Shown here: positions 23,350 to 32,344 of the stretch, piece after piece
Position numbering within the stretch: position 1 is the stretch's first letter
Layout of the letters: each line of letters opens with the position of its first letter
Origin: Streptomyces sp. ISL-100
Lineage (GTDB): Bacteria > Actinomycetota > Actinomycetes > Streptomycetales > Streptomycetaceae
Direction of reading: 5' to 3'
DNA length: 64,000 bases
Assembly (NCBI RefSeq): GCF_018614615.1
Contig: NZ_JAGGOK010000059.1
Location: forward strand, 1 to 64,000
Program-made: the position numbers and the translations under genes
Notes under the pieces: model-generated
What the model saw: the letters and a program-made list of their open reading frames with translations, nothing else
Told to the model about the DNA's origin: nothing
Databases searched by the model: none

Positions 23350-25896
23350 TCAGGCGCGCGACTCTTCAAGTGAGCTTTCTGGGCCTTCAGAGCCATCCGA
23401 GCCTTCAGAGCCATCCGAGCCTTCTGGGCCTTCCGCGTCGGACGGGCCGACCCGGTCGAAGACCTCGCAGGTCTCGCCGATCCGCATACTGTCCTGGAGC
23501 AGATACGCCTGGGCCTCGCCGACATGGAAGTACATGCCGTGCAGTTCGAGCGTGCCCTCGGCTAGCCGCCGCCGTACCGCCTCGTGCGTACGCAGATGCT
23601 CCAACTGCTGGACCACATTGGTCAGGCAGAGCTGCTCGATCGCATCGGCCGGCAGCCGCCCCGAGATCCTCGCCCAGGAGTGTTTCCTGCTCCTCATCCG
23701 CTCCAGGCTGGGCGCACCGTGCCGCAGCCAGCGCCGCAGTGGCGTCTGGGCGTCGTCCGGCGGAGTGTTGAGCGGAGTGTTGATCGGCGTATTGAGCAGG
23801 GCCTGCATCGCGCCGCAGCCGGAGTGGCCGCAAACGGTGATGGACTGGACCTTCAGTACGTCCACGGCGTACTCGATGGCCGCCCCGACCGAGTCGTCCG
23901 TGCTCTCCGCACCGGGCGGCGGGACCAGATTGCCGACGTTGCGTACGGTGAAGAGGTCACCGGGGCCACTCGACGTGATCATGCTCGTGACCAGCCGGGA
24001 GTCGGCGCACGTGATGAACAGCTGCGACGGCGTCTGCCCCTCACGGGCGAGCCGGGCCAGCTCGTCACGCACCAGTGGCGCCGTGTTGCGCTGGAACGCG
24101 CTGAGCCCGGTGGCGAGTTGGCCCGCACTGCCGGCCGTCGAGCCCGGCCTGACGGCCGAGGGGGCGGTGGCATGGTCGTCACAGTGGTGGTTGCGCCAGG
24201 GTGTCCACGGCCGGCAGCAGGTGTGGGCGGACTGCGTGGAGCGGGCGGGACCGGCCGAGTCGGCTGAGCCGGCGAAATCGGGGTAGGCGAAGTCGGCCAA
24301 GTCGGGAGAACCCGGGCCGGAGGCCGGTCCGGTGAACCGGTGGCCCGAGCGTCCGGTGATTTCCACCCGGCCGCCTTGCGCGGCATGGGCGTCCTTCCAG
24401 TCCTGGAGCGTTTCGTACGCCGCGTGGTCCATGAAGGAGCCGTCCAGCTCGACGACCGCGTCGGCCCCGTGGGGCACCTGGTTCAGGGCGCGGCTCAGCC
24501 GGGGCACGGCCAGGAAGGTCAACTGGCCGCGCACCCTGATGTGATGGACGCTGTCGGCCGTCGTCTCCGTGGTGACATGTGTCTTGGCCAGCCGGTGGAG
24601 CGCGACGGCGACCGCCACCCCGATCCCCATCGCCACACCTTCCAGTACACCGAGGAGAACGACTCCGGCGACCGTCACCACGTAAACCAGCATCTCCCGG
24701 TGGCGGGAGGCGCTGCGGATGTGCGCGACGCTCACCATCTGGAAGCCGATGACCATCACCAGCGCGGCGAGCGCGGGCAGCGGGATCAGATCGATGACCG
24801 GCACCAGGAAGAGCGCGGCAAGAACGATCCACACTCCGTGCAGCATCGTGGAGTGCCGGCTGACCGCGCCTGCCGACACATTGGCGACGCTGCGTACGGC
24901 GACACCGGCGACCGGAAGTCCGCCGAGCGCCCCGGACACGATGTTCGCGGCGCCCTGGCCCGCCAGTTCGCGGTCGAGGTTGGAACGCGTCCCTTCGGCC
25001 GGCGGCGTCTTGCGGGCGGACACCAACTTGTCGACGGCGACAGCCGACAGCAACGACTGCACGCTCGTGACCAGCGTGACGGTGAGCACGGCCGCGGCGA
25101 TGCCGAGCACCGGCCCTTCCGGCAGCTCCGGCAGCGCATGACTGCTCCAGGACGGCAGGTCGACGCGCGGCACCTTCATCCGGGTCAGCGCGGCGAGCGC
25201 GGCACCGGCGAGCACCGCGACGAGGGCGGCCGGGACCTGGTGGGCGATCCGGCCCGTACGCCCGGGAATGTGCGGCCACAGGAGCAACACGGTGACGGTG
25301 AGCGCGCTGACCAGGATTGCCGGTCCGTGCAGGTTGGCCAATTGAGCGGGCATGCCCCGCACGTTGTCGACGGCGGAGCTCTGCGGGGTGCCTCCCAGGA
25401 CGATGTGCAGTTGGGAGAGGGCGATGGTGACGCCGATGCCGGCCAGCATGCCGTGCACGATCGCCGGGCTGACGGCGAGGGCGGAACGGGCCACGCGCAC
25501 TGCGGACAGTACGAGTTGGGCGAGGCCGGCGAGGACGGTGATGGCGCAGGTCGTGCGCCAGCCGTACTGCTGGATCAGGTCGGCCGTGACCACCGTGAGG
25601 CCGGCGGCCGGTCCGCTGACCTGGAGGGGAGCGCCGCCGAACAGGCCGGCGACGAGGCCGCCGACGGCGGCGGCGACCAGGCCGGCCTGGAGCGGAGCGC
25701 CGGTGGCCAGGGCGATGCCCAGGGAAAGCGGCAGCGCGATCAGGAAGACGGAAATCGAGGCGGACATGTCCGCTCCCGCGATACGGAAGCGGCGCCGGTG
25801 GCCGTCACCGGTCGGCGGACTGTGCGGACGCTCGGATCGGGATGCGCCGGTGGCGCTCGAAGAGTGGTCGGTGCGGGTGGGGACGCAGGCAGACAT
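23350..25896 (-). CDS. SulP-family anion transporter fused to beta-carbonic anhydrase
   Basis: This 848-residue protein has three parts. Residues about 45-425 form a SulP/SLC26-type membrane domain (GGLVAGLFGGAPLQVSGPAA, RELAGQGAANIVSGALGGLP). Residues about 440-530 form a STAS-like cytoplasmic domain (VVELDGSFMDHAAYETL). Residues about 600-810 form a beta-carbonic anhydrase with the zinc site in ITCADSRL (about 630) and CGHSGCGAM (about 689). Such fusions are known in actinobacteria (Rv3273 of M. tuberculosis) and suggest bicarbonate uptake linked to CO2 interconversion. A Gly/Ser/Glu/Asp-rich repeat tail ends the protein, encoded by near-identical 18-24-bp units at 23378-23430. It diverges from the NodB-like lipoprotein. 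Confidence 0.92.
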   Translation of the reverse strand: MSACVPTRTDHSSSATGASRSERPHSPPTGDGHRRRFRIAGADMSASISVFLIALPLSLGIALATGAPLQAGLVAAAVGGLVAGLFGGAPLQVSGPAAGLTVVTADLIQQYGWRTTCAITVLAGLAQLVLSAVRVARSALAVSPAIVHGMLAGIGVTIALSQLHIVLGGTPQSSAVDNVRGMPAQLANLHGPAILVSALTVTVLLLWPHIPGRTGRIAHQVPAALVAVLAGAALAALTRMKVPRVDLPSWSSHALPELPEGPVLGIAAAVLTVTLVTSVQSLLSAVAVDKLVSARKTPPAEGTRSNLDRELAGQGAANIVSGALGGLPVAGVAVRSVANVSAGAVSRHSTMLHGVWIVLAALFLVPVIDLIPLPALAALVMVIGFQMVSVAHIRSASRHREMLVYVVTVAGVVLLGVLEGVAMGIGVAVAVALHRLAKTHVTTETTADSVHHIRVRGQLTFLAVPRLSRALNQVPHGADAVVELDGSFMDHAAYETLQDWKDAHAAQGGRVEITGRSGHRFTGPASGPGSPDLADFAYPDFAGSADSAGPARSTQSAHTCCRPWTPWRNHHCDDHATAPSAVRPGSTAGSAGQLATGLSAFQRNTAPLVRDELARLAREGQTPSQLFITCADSRLVTSMITSSGPGDLFTVRNVGNLVPPPGAESTDDSVGAAIEYAVDVLKVQSITVCGHSGCGAMQALLNTPINTPLNTPPDDAQTPLRRWLRHGAPSLERMRSRKHSWARISGRLPADAIEQLCLTNVVQQLEHLRTHEAVRRRLAEGTLELHGMYFHVGEAQAYLLQDSMRIGETCEVFDRVGPSDAEGPEGSDGSEGSDGSEGPESSLEESRA

Positions 25897-26176
25897 GGTT
25901 CCCGTCTCCTCCGGGGCAGCGCGGTCGCGGAATGTGGGACGCGGCCGTGGGTCACGGCGTGCAGTGGCGGGATTTTCAACTCTCAGTAAATGAATGGTAA
26001 TGCAGAGTAAAGAACGAAGGGTGCAATTGGGTCCAAATGGGCCAGCGTTTCACCCGTACTGGTGAATAAGGAATTTAAGCGGCTTGTCATATCTATCCCT
26101 CCGCTAGGCCGTGCGAGGTTTGCCGCGCTGTGTCGGCACTGCAGCGCACGAAACCTGACGGAAGAGGGGTGGGCGG

Positions 26177-27469
26177 ATGATGGCCGCCACGAAGAGGATC
26201 GCCTTCGGCGTCGCCGCCGTGACCTTGGCAGGCTCGCTCGCAGCCTGCTCGGGATCCGCCGGCCAGGGCGCCCCCGGCGCCGGGCAAGGCGCCCACGGAG
26301 CGAAGAAGAACGCGCCCAAGCCGGCGCCCATGAGTGCGGTACGCCTGATCGGCGACGGCTCGACGGCGTACACCGGAAAGCAGCCGCGCCTGCCCAAGCC
26401 ACAGAGGCTGAAGCCCGGTCAGACGCCACCGCAGTTCGTGGTCTTCTCCTGGGACGGGGCGGGGGAGGACAGCCAGCGGCTCTTCTCCCACTTCCGCGAG
26501 GTCGGCAAGAAGTACGACGCGACGATGACGTACTTCCTCAGCGCCGTATACCTGCTGCCCGAGGACAAGAGGCACCTCTACGACCCGCCTCAGCACTCAC
26601 CGGGCCGCTCCGACATCGGCTTCAACGACGTCGGGGGAATCAGCGACACCGTGGAACAGCTGCGCGGCGCGTGGCTGGACGGCAATGAGATCGGCACGCA
26701 CTTCAACGGCCACTTCTGCGGCAAGGACGGGGGCGTCGGCACCTGGTCCACGGAGGAGTGGAAGAGCGAGATCGCGCAGGTGAAGGCGTTCGTGAAGCGC
26801 TGGAAGACCAACTCGGGCCTGAGGAACGCCAAGCCGCTGCCCTTCGACTACGACAAGGAGCTCGTCGGCGCCCGCACCCCCTGCCTGGAGGGGCAGAAGA
26901 ACATGATGGCGGCCGGAAGGGAGCTCGGCTTCCGCTACGACTCCAGCGGTGTCGGCAAGCAGGTGTGGCCGAAGAAGACCCAGGGCATGTGGGACTTTCC
27001 GCTCCAGCTGGTACCGGTGCCGGGCCGGGCCTTCGAAACGCTCTCGATGGACTACAACTTCATGGTCAACCAGTCGGGAACGGTCAAGGGCGATCCGGCC
27101 CAGCACGAGTTCTGGGGCAACCAGATGCGCGACGGCCTGCTCCAGGCCTTCGACCGCTCGTACCACGGCAACCGCGCCCCGCTGATCATCGGCAACCACT
27201 TCGAGTCCTGGAACGGCGGCACGTACATGCGCGCCGTCGAGGAGACGATCAAAATGGTCTGCTTGAAACGGGACGTGCGCTGCGTCTCCTTCAAGCAACT
27301 GGCCGACTGGCTGGACGTACAGGACCCGCAGGTGCTCGCAAAGATGCGCACTCTGGAGGTCGGGGAGAACCCGCAGCAAGGCTGGGCGTCATTCCTGGCC
27401 ACCCAGCCGGCAGCGGCCGCCCCCAGCGCAGGGGCGGCCTCCCAGGTCAAGCCGGCTGAGCGGCACTAG
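26177..27469 (+). CDS. Lipoprotein with NodB-like polysaccharide deacetylase fold
   Basis: This 430-residue protein has a lipoprotein signal peptide with lipobox LAAC (Cys at about 24) followed by a Gly/Ala-rich spacer. The catalytic domain shows the first NodB Asp in VVFSWDGAGED and a metal-binding pair in GNEIGTHFNGHFCG. A later GNHFESWNGGTYMRAVEE matches the C-terminal motif region. These features suggest extracytoplasmic removal of acetyl groups from a cell-surface glycan, possibly peptidoglycan or an exopolysaccharide. Tandem ATGs at 26177 and 26180 follow GAAGAGGGG. It stands alone. Confidence 0.85.
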   Translation: MMAATKRIAFGVAAVTLAGSLAACSGSAGQGAPGAGQGAHGAKKNAPKPAPMSAVRLIGDGSTAYTGKQPRLPKPQRLKPGQTPPQFVVFSWDGAGEDSQRLFSHFREVGKKYDATMTYFLSAVYLLPEDKRHLYDPPQHSPGRSDIGFNDVGGISDTVEQLRGAWLDGNEIGTHFNGHFCGKDGGVGTWSTEEWKSEIAQVKAFVKRWKTNSGLRNAKPLPFDYDKELVGARTPCLEGQKNMMAAGRELGFRYDSSGVGKQVWPKKTQGMWDFPLQLVPVPGRAFETLSMDYNFMVNQSGTVKGDPAQHEFWGNQMRDGLLQAFDRSYHGNRAPLIIGNHFESWNGGTYMRAVEETIKMVCLKRDVRCVSFKQLADWLDVQDPQVLAKMRTLEVGENPQQGWASFLATQPAAAAPSAGAASQVKPAERH

Positions 27470-27481
27470 CCCCCGCGAAAC

Positions 27482-27577
27482 GCTCCCCGAGGACGAAGGC
27501 GGGTCGACTAGGAGGGCTGGGGCACGAGCAGGGCCTCCCCCAGCACGAAGGCGGGGTCGACCTGGGCGGCCAGGCAG
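27482..27577 (-). pseudogene. Two leftover copies of the CooC-like ATPase 3' end
   Basis: On the minus strand, 27577-27508 encodes LAAQVDPAFVLGEALLVPQP, then Ser and a TAG stop, identical in protein to the last 21 residues of the intact gene (27691-28677). The DNA, however, differs at about seven of 70 bases, mostly silent. A third, shorter piece at 27508-27482 reads VDPAFVLGE with a one-base deletion. Silent divergence implies that the copy was once a functional paralogue that lost its 5' part. AAAGGAGGA lies just upstream of the larger piece but with no normal start codon. Confidence 0.75.
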
Positions 27578-27690
27578 GTTCCTCCTTTTGCGCCCCTCGC
27601 ACCGCTCGGCGCCGGGGCGCCTCTCGGGCTTCGGGGCGCTGTGCCGGACTCCGTCCGTCCGGCTCGCGGCCGGGGGTAGGTGTTGCGGCT

Positions 27691-28677
27691 TTAGGACGGC
27701 TGGGGGACGAGCAGCGCCTCGCCCAGCACGAAGGCGGGGTCGACCTGGGCAGCCAGGTCGGCGCCCGTCTTCGCGTTGCCCCAGCTCTCCGCGTTCTTCA
27801 GGTGGAAGTGCACCATCTGGCGCGTATAGCGCTCCCAGTCGCGCTCCGCGTACGAGTCCTCCGCGGCGTCCTGCAGCGTCTGGAGGGCCAGGCGGTTGTC
27901 GGCCTCCAGGAGCTCGAATCGGGACGGGCGGCCCTTCTCCATCGCGCGGACCCAGTCGGACGCCCGGACGGTGACCAGCAGGTCGTCGCCCACTTGCTCG
28001 CGCAGGAAGTCGATGTCGTCCTGGCCCTGCACCTTGTTGCCGACGACCTTGAGGGATACGCCGAAGTCCGCCGCGTACTCCTTGTACTGGCGGTAGACGG
28101 AGACGCCCTTGCGGGTCGGTTCCGCCACCAGGAAGGTCATGTCGAAGCGGGTGAACATGCCGGAGGCGAAGGAATCAGAGCCGGCCGTCATGTCGACGAC
28201 GACGTACTCCTGCGGGCCGTCGACGAGGTGGTTGAGGCACAGCTCGACCGCCCCGACCTTGGAGTGGTAGCAGGCGACGCCCAGGTCGGACTCGGTGAAC
28301 GGACCGGTGGCCATCAGCCGGATCTCACCGTCGTCGAGTCGCACGGTGCGGGCGCACGCGTCGTACACCGGGTTGTCCTCGCTCACCCGCAGCAGCCGCG
28401 AACCCTCCCCCGGTGGGGTGGTCTTGATCATCGTTTCGGCGGAGGCGATGCGGGGATTCGTGCCGCGCAGGTAGTCCTTGATGAGGGGCAGGTGCGCGCC
28501 CATGGCGGGCAGCGCCGCGGCCTGTGCCTCGTCCAGACCGAGCGCGGCGCCCAGGTGCTGGTTGATGTCGGCGTCCACGGCGACGACCGGGGCTTCGTTG
28601 GCGGTGAGGTGGCGGATGAAGAGCGAGGACAGCGTCGTCTTGCCGCTGCCGCCCTTCCCTACGAAAGCGATCTTCAT
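27691..28677 (-). CDS. CooC/MinD-like P-loop ATPase
   Basis: This 328-residue protein begins with the deviant Walker A FVGKGGSGKTTL, carrying the signature Lys, at residues 5-16. DADINQHLGAALG follows as the A-loop region, and VVVDMTAGSDSFASG gives Walker B. CooC-type ATPases insert metals into enzymes such as carbon monoxide dehydrogenase. The actinobacterial branch has no known client. ATG 28677 starts the fold directly; the frame upstream adds six residues. It diverges from the Fic-like gene. Two remnants of its 3' end lie downstream. Confidence 0.88.
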   Translation of the reverse strand: MKIAFVGKGGSGKTTLSSLFIRHLTANEAPVVAVDADINQHLGAALGLDEAQAAALPAMGAHLPLIKDYLRGTNPRIASAETMIKTTPPGEGSRLLRVSEDNPVYDACARTVRLDDGEIRLMATGPFTESDLGVACYHSKVGAVELCLNHLVDGPQEYVVVDMTAGSDSFASGMFTRFDMTFLVAEPTRKGVSVYRQYKEYAADFGVSLKVVGNKVQGQDDIDFLREQVGDDLLVTVRASDWVRAMEKGRPSRFELLEADNRLALQTLQDAAEDSYAERDWERYTRQMVHFHLKNAESWGNAKTGADLAAQVDPAFVLGEALLVPQPS

Positions 28678-28779
28678 GTTCACCAAGGGTAATCGCATGA
28701 TTGCGTCGTGTGCGCGCAGTGAGTGAAGAAGACCACTCCAAGGTGGGGTGAGTGCTGTGGATGCGTAGGCTCCTTACTT

Positions 28780-29604
28780 ATGAGTACGACTGCTGACCCA
28801 CTCGCGGCGCTGGGCGCGCTGCCCGGCGTGCCCGAGGCCGTGGACTCCGTGCGCAAGGCCGTCGACCGCGTCTACGGACACCGCGTCATGCGGCGCCGAA
28901 GCAACGAGATCACCGCGGAGGCGGCGCTGCGCGGCGCGCGCGGCTCGGCGGCGCTCGCGGGTGCGGACTGGGCGCTGGAGGAGGTGCGTCGGCGTACCGA
29001 CTTCAGCGTCGACGACGAGTCGCGGACCGTCGGAGCGGCGCTGCGATTGACCGCCGAGGCCGGACAACTGCTGTCCATCTGGCGCCAGTCGCCGCTTCGG
29101 GTGCTGGCCCGGCTGCATCTGGTGGCGGCGGGCGGCGCAGGGATCGCCGACGAGCTGGTGGGCCGGCCGCGGCTCGCGGGCGAGCCGGTGGACGAGCCTT
29201 TGATCGAGTTCCCGCTGCCGGGCGCCGACGAGGTGGCAGGGCGGCTGGAGGGGCTTTCGGAGCTCATCATCGCGGGCGGTTCCGCGCCTGCGCTGGTCAC
29301 GGCGGCCGTGGTGCACGGCGAGCTGCTGGCGCTGCGCCCGTTCGGCTCGTACAACGGCCTGGTGGCGCGCACCGCCGGGCGGATCGTGATGATCGGCAGC
29401 GGCCTCGACCCGAAGTCGGTCTGCCCGGCGGAGGTCGGGCACGGAGAGCTGGGGCGCGCGGCGTACGTCGCGGCGCTGGAGGGCTACGTGTCAGGGACGC
29501 CGGAGGGCATGGCGGCGTGGATCACGCACTGCGGGCGTGCGGTGGAGCTGGGGGCCCGGGAGTCGACGGCCGTGTGCGAGGCGCTTCAGCGCGGAGCTGC
29601 CTGA
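28780..29604 (+). CDS. Fic-like protein with degenerate active site
   Basis: This 274-residue helical protein has the layout of a Fic-domain protein, and relatives are often annotated vaguely as oxidoreductases. Near residues 185-203 it reads HGELLALRPFGSYNGLVAR, which aligns with the Fic motif HPFxxGNGRxxR but has Arg for the catalytic His, Tyr-Asn for Gly-Asn and Leu-Val for the Arg-containing part. AMP transfer is therefore unlikely, and a binding or regulatory role is more plausible. It is conserved, as I recall, next to the HAD-IB and CpaE-like genes in streptomycetes. Confidence 0.75.
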   Translation: MSTTADPLAALGALPGVPEAVDSVRKAVDRVYGHRVMRRRSNEITAEAALRGARGSAALAGADWALEEVRRRTDFSVDDESRTVGAALRLTAEAGQLLSIWRQSPLRVLARLHLVAAGGAGIADELVGRPRLAGEPVDEPLIEFPLPGADEVAGRLEGLSELIIAGGSAPALVTAAVVHGELLALRPFGSYNGLVARTAGRIVMIGSGLDPKSVCPAEVGHGELGRAAYVAALEGYVSGTPEGMAAWITHCGRAVELGARESTAVCEALQRGAA

Positions 29605-29628
29605 GCCTTTCCGGCCGGACAAAGGGTT

Positions 29629-29658
29629 GCGGCGGTACCAGTGGAACGGTACCGCCGC
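29629..29658 (+). terminator. Perfect 11-bp hairpin
   Basis: GCGGCGGTACC and GGTACCGCCGC flank an eight-base loop 24 bases after the Fic-like stop codon. There is no T-run, as is usual for Streptomyces terminators. Confidence 0.7.
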
Positions 29659-29915
29659 TGGCATGTCCGCCGAGTTACCATGCGTCCTCGAATTTATGCC
29701 CATCAGGTCGGGAACTTTGCCCGTCCCTGGTGCGGCTGGCCCGTAATCGACGGGTCGACGTCGCGTGGGTGCTCAACTTCCATGCTCGGTCCGTGGGGCC
29801 TTACTGCGTTATAGGTCATCCTCTCGGATGTCCCTGGTCTCGCGGGCCGTTAATTCATTTGTACTCCTGAAGCCGGGGAAGCGAAAGCCCTGGACGTGCT
29901 TCTTTACGTATCGGT
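29659..29915. other. Gap between convergent genes, no gene seen
   Basis: With the hairpin to its left, this completes a 311-bp interval of lower GC than its neighbours. Short frames on both strands lack ribosome-binding sites. Confidence 0.5.
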
Positions 29916-30791
29916 TCAAATACGGGCAAAGTTTTCGCATTGCCGTCGGGCTCGCCGGCCGGGCCTGCGGCTGACGTACCAAACCAGGCCCGCGGTGGCG
30001 GCGGCCGCTCCGACCGCGGCCGCGGCGACGAGCGCGGGGCGGGGCGGCATGGAGAAGGCGGGCAGCCGCTGCTTGAGCCGGACCGGCCGGTTGAAGACGA
30101 GAACCGGCCATTGGCGGGCGAGTGCTTCGCGGCGCAGCGCCCGGTCCGGATTGACCGCGCAGGGGTGGCCGACCGACTCGAGCATCGGGATGTCCGTGGC
30201 TGAATCGCTGTACGCGTAACAGCGCGCCAGGTCGTACCCCTCGGAGGCAGCGAGCTCCTTGATCGCCTCGGCCTTGGTGGGTCCGTACGCGTAGTATTCG
30301 ATCTCGCCCGTGAAGCAGCCGTCGTCGCCGACGACCATCCGGGTCGCCACCACGCGGTCGGCTCCCAGGAGCTCACCGATGGGCTCGACCACCTCCGCGC
30401 CGGAGGTGGAGACGATCACGACGTCGCGGCCGGCGGTGTGATGCTCCTCGATGAGGGAGGCCGCCTCGTCGTAAATGATGGGGTCGATCAGGTCGTGCAG
30501 TGTCTCGGCGACGATCTCCTTGACCTGCTGAACATTCCATCCCTTGCAGAGCGCGGAGAGGTACTCGCGCATGCGCTCCATCTGGTCGTGGTCCGCGCCT
30601 CCGGCGAGGAACACGAACTGGGTGTACGCCGTGCGGAGAGCAGCTCTGCGGCTGATCAGTCCGCCTTGATAGAAGGACTTGCTGAAGGTCAGCGTGCTCG
30701 ACTTCGCAATGACGGTCTTGTCGAGGTCGAAGAAGGCGGCTGTTCGCGGCAAGGAGCGGTTTTCCACGAGGCGAGCATAGGCGCCCACCAT
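29916..30791 (-). CDS. HAD-IB phosphatase of the differentiation-linked family
   Basis: This 291-residue protein belongs to the SerB-like HAD-IB group. Motif I is AFFDLDKTVI (nucleophile Asp about 19), motif II is IVSTSGAEVV, the Lys is in GPTKAEAIKEL, and motif IV is YSDSATDIPML. A C-terminal hydrophobic stretch (ALVAAAAVGAAAATAGLVWYV) anchors it to the membrane, followed by an Arg-rich end. The S. coelicolor counterpart is annotated as morphological-differentiation associated. The substrate is unknown; small phosphomonoesters are usual. ATG 30791 (MVGAYAR) was chosen; 21 more residues are possible upstream. It diverges from the Tad operon. Confidence 0.9.
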   Translation of the reverse strand: MVGAYARLVENRSLPRTAAFFDLDKTVIAKSSTLTFSKSFYQGGLISRRAALRTAYTQFVFLAGGADHDQMERMREYLSALCKGWNVQQVKEIVAETLHDLIDPIIYDEAASLIEEHHTAGRDVVIVSTSGAEVVEPIGELLGADRVVATRMVVGDDGCFTGEIEYYAYGPTKAEAIKELAASEGYDLARCYAYSDSATDIPMLESVGHPCAVNPDRALRREALARQWPVLVFNRPVRLKQRLPAFSMPPRPALVAAAAVGAAAATAGLVWYVSRRPGRRARRQCENFARI

Positions 30792-31222
30792 TCGGCGTAC
30801 GCTGTGGCGCGTGGGTTTGCCTGAGAAGGCTCTCGGGTACACCATGGAAGTCACGGATCGTTCGCGACCGTGCTACCCCGGTCCGACTCCTCCCCCCCGA
30901 GTCGGCCGTGGAGACGACCCCCGTTCTCCCCCCCGACGGGGGTCGTCGCATGTCCGGACGTGGTTTCGCCCTCCGGTTCTGATCATTGTTCCCCCTCTCG
31001 GCCCGTGGCCGCGGCTGCCTTCCACTCACCAGACGTGTCACGCTGCGTAATCGTTCCGCCGCTCTCCGGAAGTCACTGGTATAGGTGAGCGGGATATTCA
31101 CAACCGATGAGTTGTCCCCCGTTTTTCAGCAAGATCCACACGATTTCCCAGATCCCCCCACGGTGATTGCGTCCGCGAAGTTCGTGGACGCAAGGAATCG
31201 CAGTGAGAAGGGGGCGGAGATC
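30792..31222 (+). promoter_or_regulatory. Upstream region of the Tad operon with a hairpin
   Basis: This 431-bp divergent region holds a 12-bp inverted repeat GACGACCCCCGT / ACGGGGGTCGTC at 30913-30947, which may be an attenuator or operator. A frame from 31085 joins the CpaE-like gene but lacks family similarity. The start site and leader length of the pilus operon are therefore uncertain. Confidence 0.5.
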
Positions 31223-32344
31223 GTGGCCGGATCCATGACACCCGACCGAACGCCGGCCGCCGCAGCGCGGCAGGGCGGACCGCTGATCGTCACCGAGGAC
31301 GTCGACCTGCTCGACGATCTGCTGCGGCTGTGCGCCGCGGCGGGCGCCGAACCGGAAGTCCACCACGCGGTGCCCGAGCGCAGGAGCAGCTGGGAAAGCG
31401 CGCCGCTGATCCTCGTCGGTGACGACGCCGCCGACCGGGTGCGCGGGGCGGTGCTGGGACGCGGGGGAGTGCGCAGACGCGGCGTGATGCTCGTGGGCAA
31501 GGACCAGGACGACCCCGATGTGTGGCGGCGCGCGGTGGAGATCGGAGCCGACCATGTGCTGCGGCTGCCCGACGCGGAAAGCTGGCTCGTCGAGCGCATC
31601 GCCGATGTGGCGGAGGGCGTGGGGGGCCAGGCCCTGACCGTGGGAGTGCTCGGCGGGCGCGGCGGGGCGGGGGCTTCGACTCTGGCGTGTGCGCTGGCGG
31701 TGGCCGCCGCCCGCACGGGCCTGCGCACGATGCTCATCGACGGCGATCCGCTGGGCGGCGGCCTCGACGTACTGCTCGGTGGGGAAGCCGTGGAAGGCAT
31801 GCGGTGGCCCGATTTCGCGGAGTCCAGGGGGCGGGTCGGCAGCGGCGCGCTGGAGGAGTCGCTGCCTGAGCTGCATGCGCTGCGCGTGCTGAGCTGGGAC
31901 CGCGGCGACCGTGTGGTGATCCCGCCGGAAGCGATGCGCTCGGTGCTGGCCGCCGCGCGAAGGCGTGGTGGGGTGGTGGTCGTGGACCTGCCGCGCCGGG
32001 TCGACGAGGCCGTGGCCGAGGCGCTGGCCCAGCTCGACCTCGGACTGCTGGTGGTGCCCGCGGAGCTGCGGGCCGTCGCGGCGGCGAGCCGGGTGGCGTC
32101 CACCGCGGGCATGGTGCTGCGGGACCTGCGGGTGGTGGTGCGCGGGCCGTACGCCGCGGGGCTCGACGAGGAGTCGGTGGCGGGGCTGCTGGGGCTTCCG
32201 CTGGCAGGTGAGCTGCCGGTGGAGTCGGGGCTGCTGGAGGCGCAGGCCGGCGGTACACCGCCGGGTGGCAGTGCGCGCGGACCGCTGGCCAGGTTCTGTA
32301 CGGCGTTCTGGGAGCAGGCGCTCGCCGGGGGCGGTGTCTCATGA
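31223..32344 (+). CDS. CpaE/Ssd-like MinD-family ATPase of the Tad pilus locus
   Basis: This 373-residue protein has an N-terminal receiver-like domain (PLIVTEDVDLLDDLLRLCAA to about residue 130) and a C-terminal MinD-like ATPase. The nucleotide loop reads LGGRGGAGASTLA, with Ala-Ser where MinD has Lys-Thr, as in CpaE proteins. LIDGDPLGGGLD is the A-loop. CpaE localises Tad pilus assembly, and mycobacterial Ssd of this family affects septation. GTG 31223 follows GGGCGGAG. The start of TadA overlaps its stop codon (ATGA). Confidence 0.88.
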   Translation: MAGSMTPDRTPAAAARQGGPLIVTEDVDLLDDLLRLCAAAGAEPEVHHAVPERRSSWESAPLILVGDDAADRVRGAVLGRGGVRRRGVMLVGKDQDDPDVWRRAVEIGADHVLRLPDAESWLVERIADVAEGVGGQALTVGVLGGRGGAGASTLACALAVAAARTGLRTMLIDGDPLGGGLDVLLGGEAVEGMRWPDFAESRGRVGSGALEESLPELHALRVLSWDRGDRVVIPPEAMRSVLAAARRRGGVVVVDLPRRVDEAVAEALAQLDLGLLVVPAELRAVAAASRVASTAGMVLRDLRVVVRGPYAAGLDEESVAGLLGLPLAGELPVESGLLEAQAGGTPPGGSARGPLARFCTAFWEQALAGGGVS

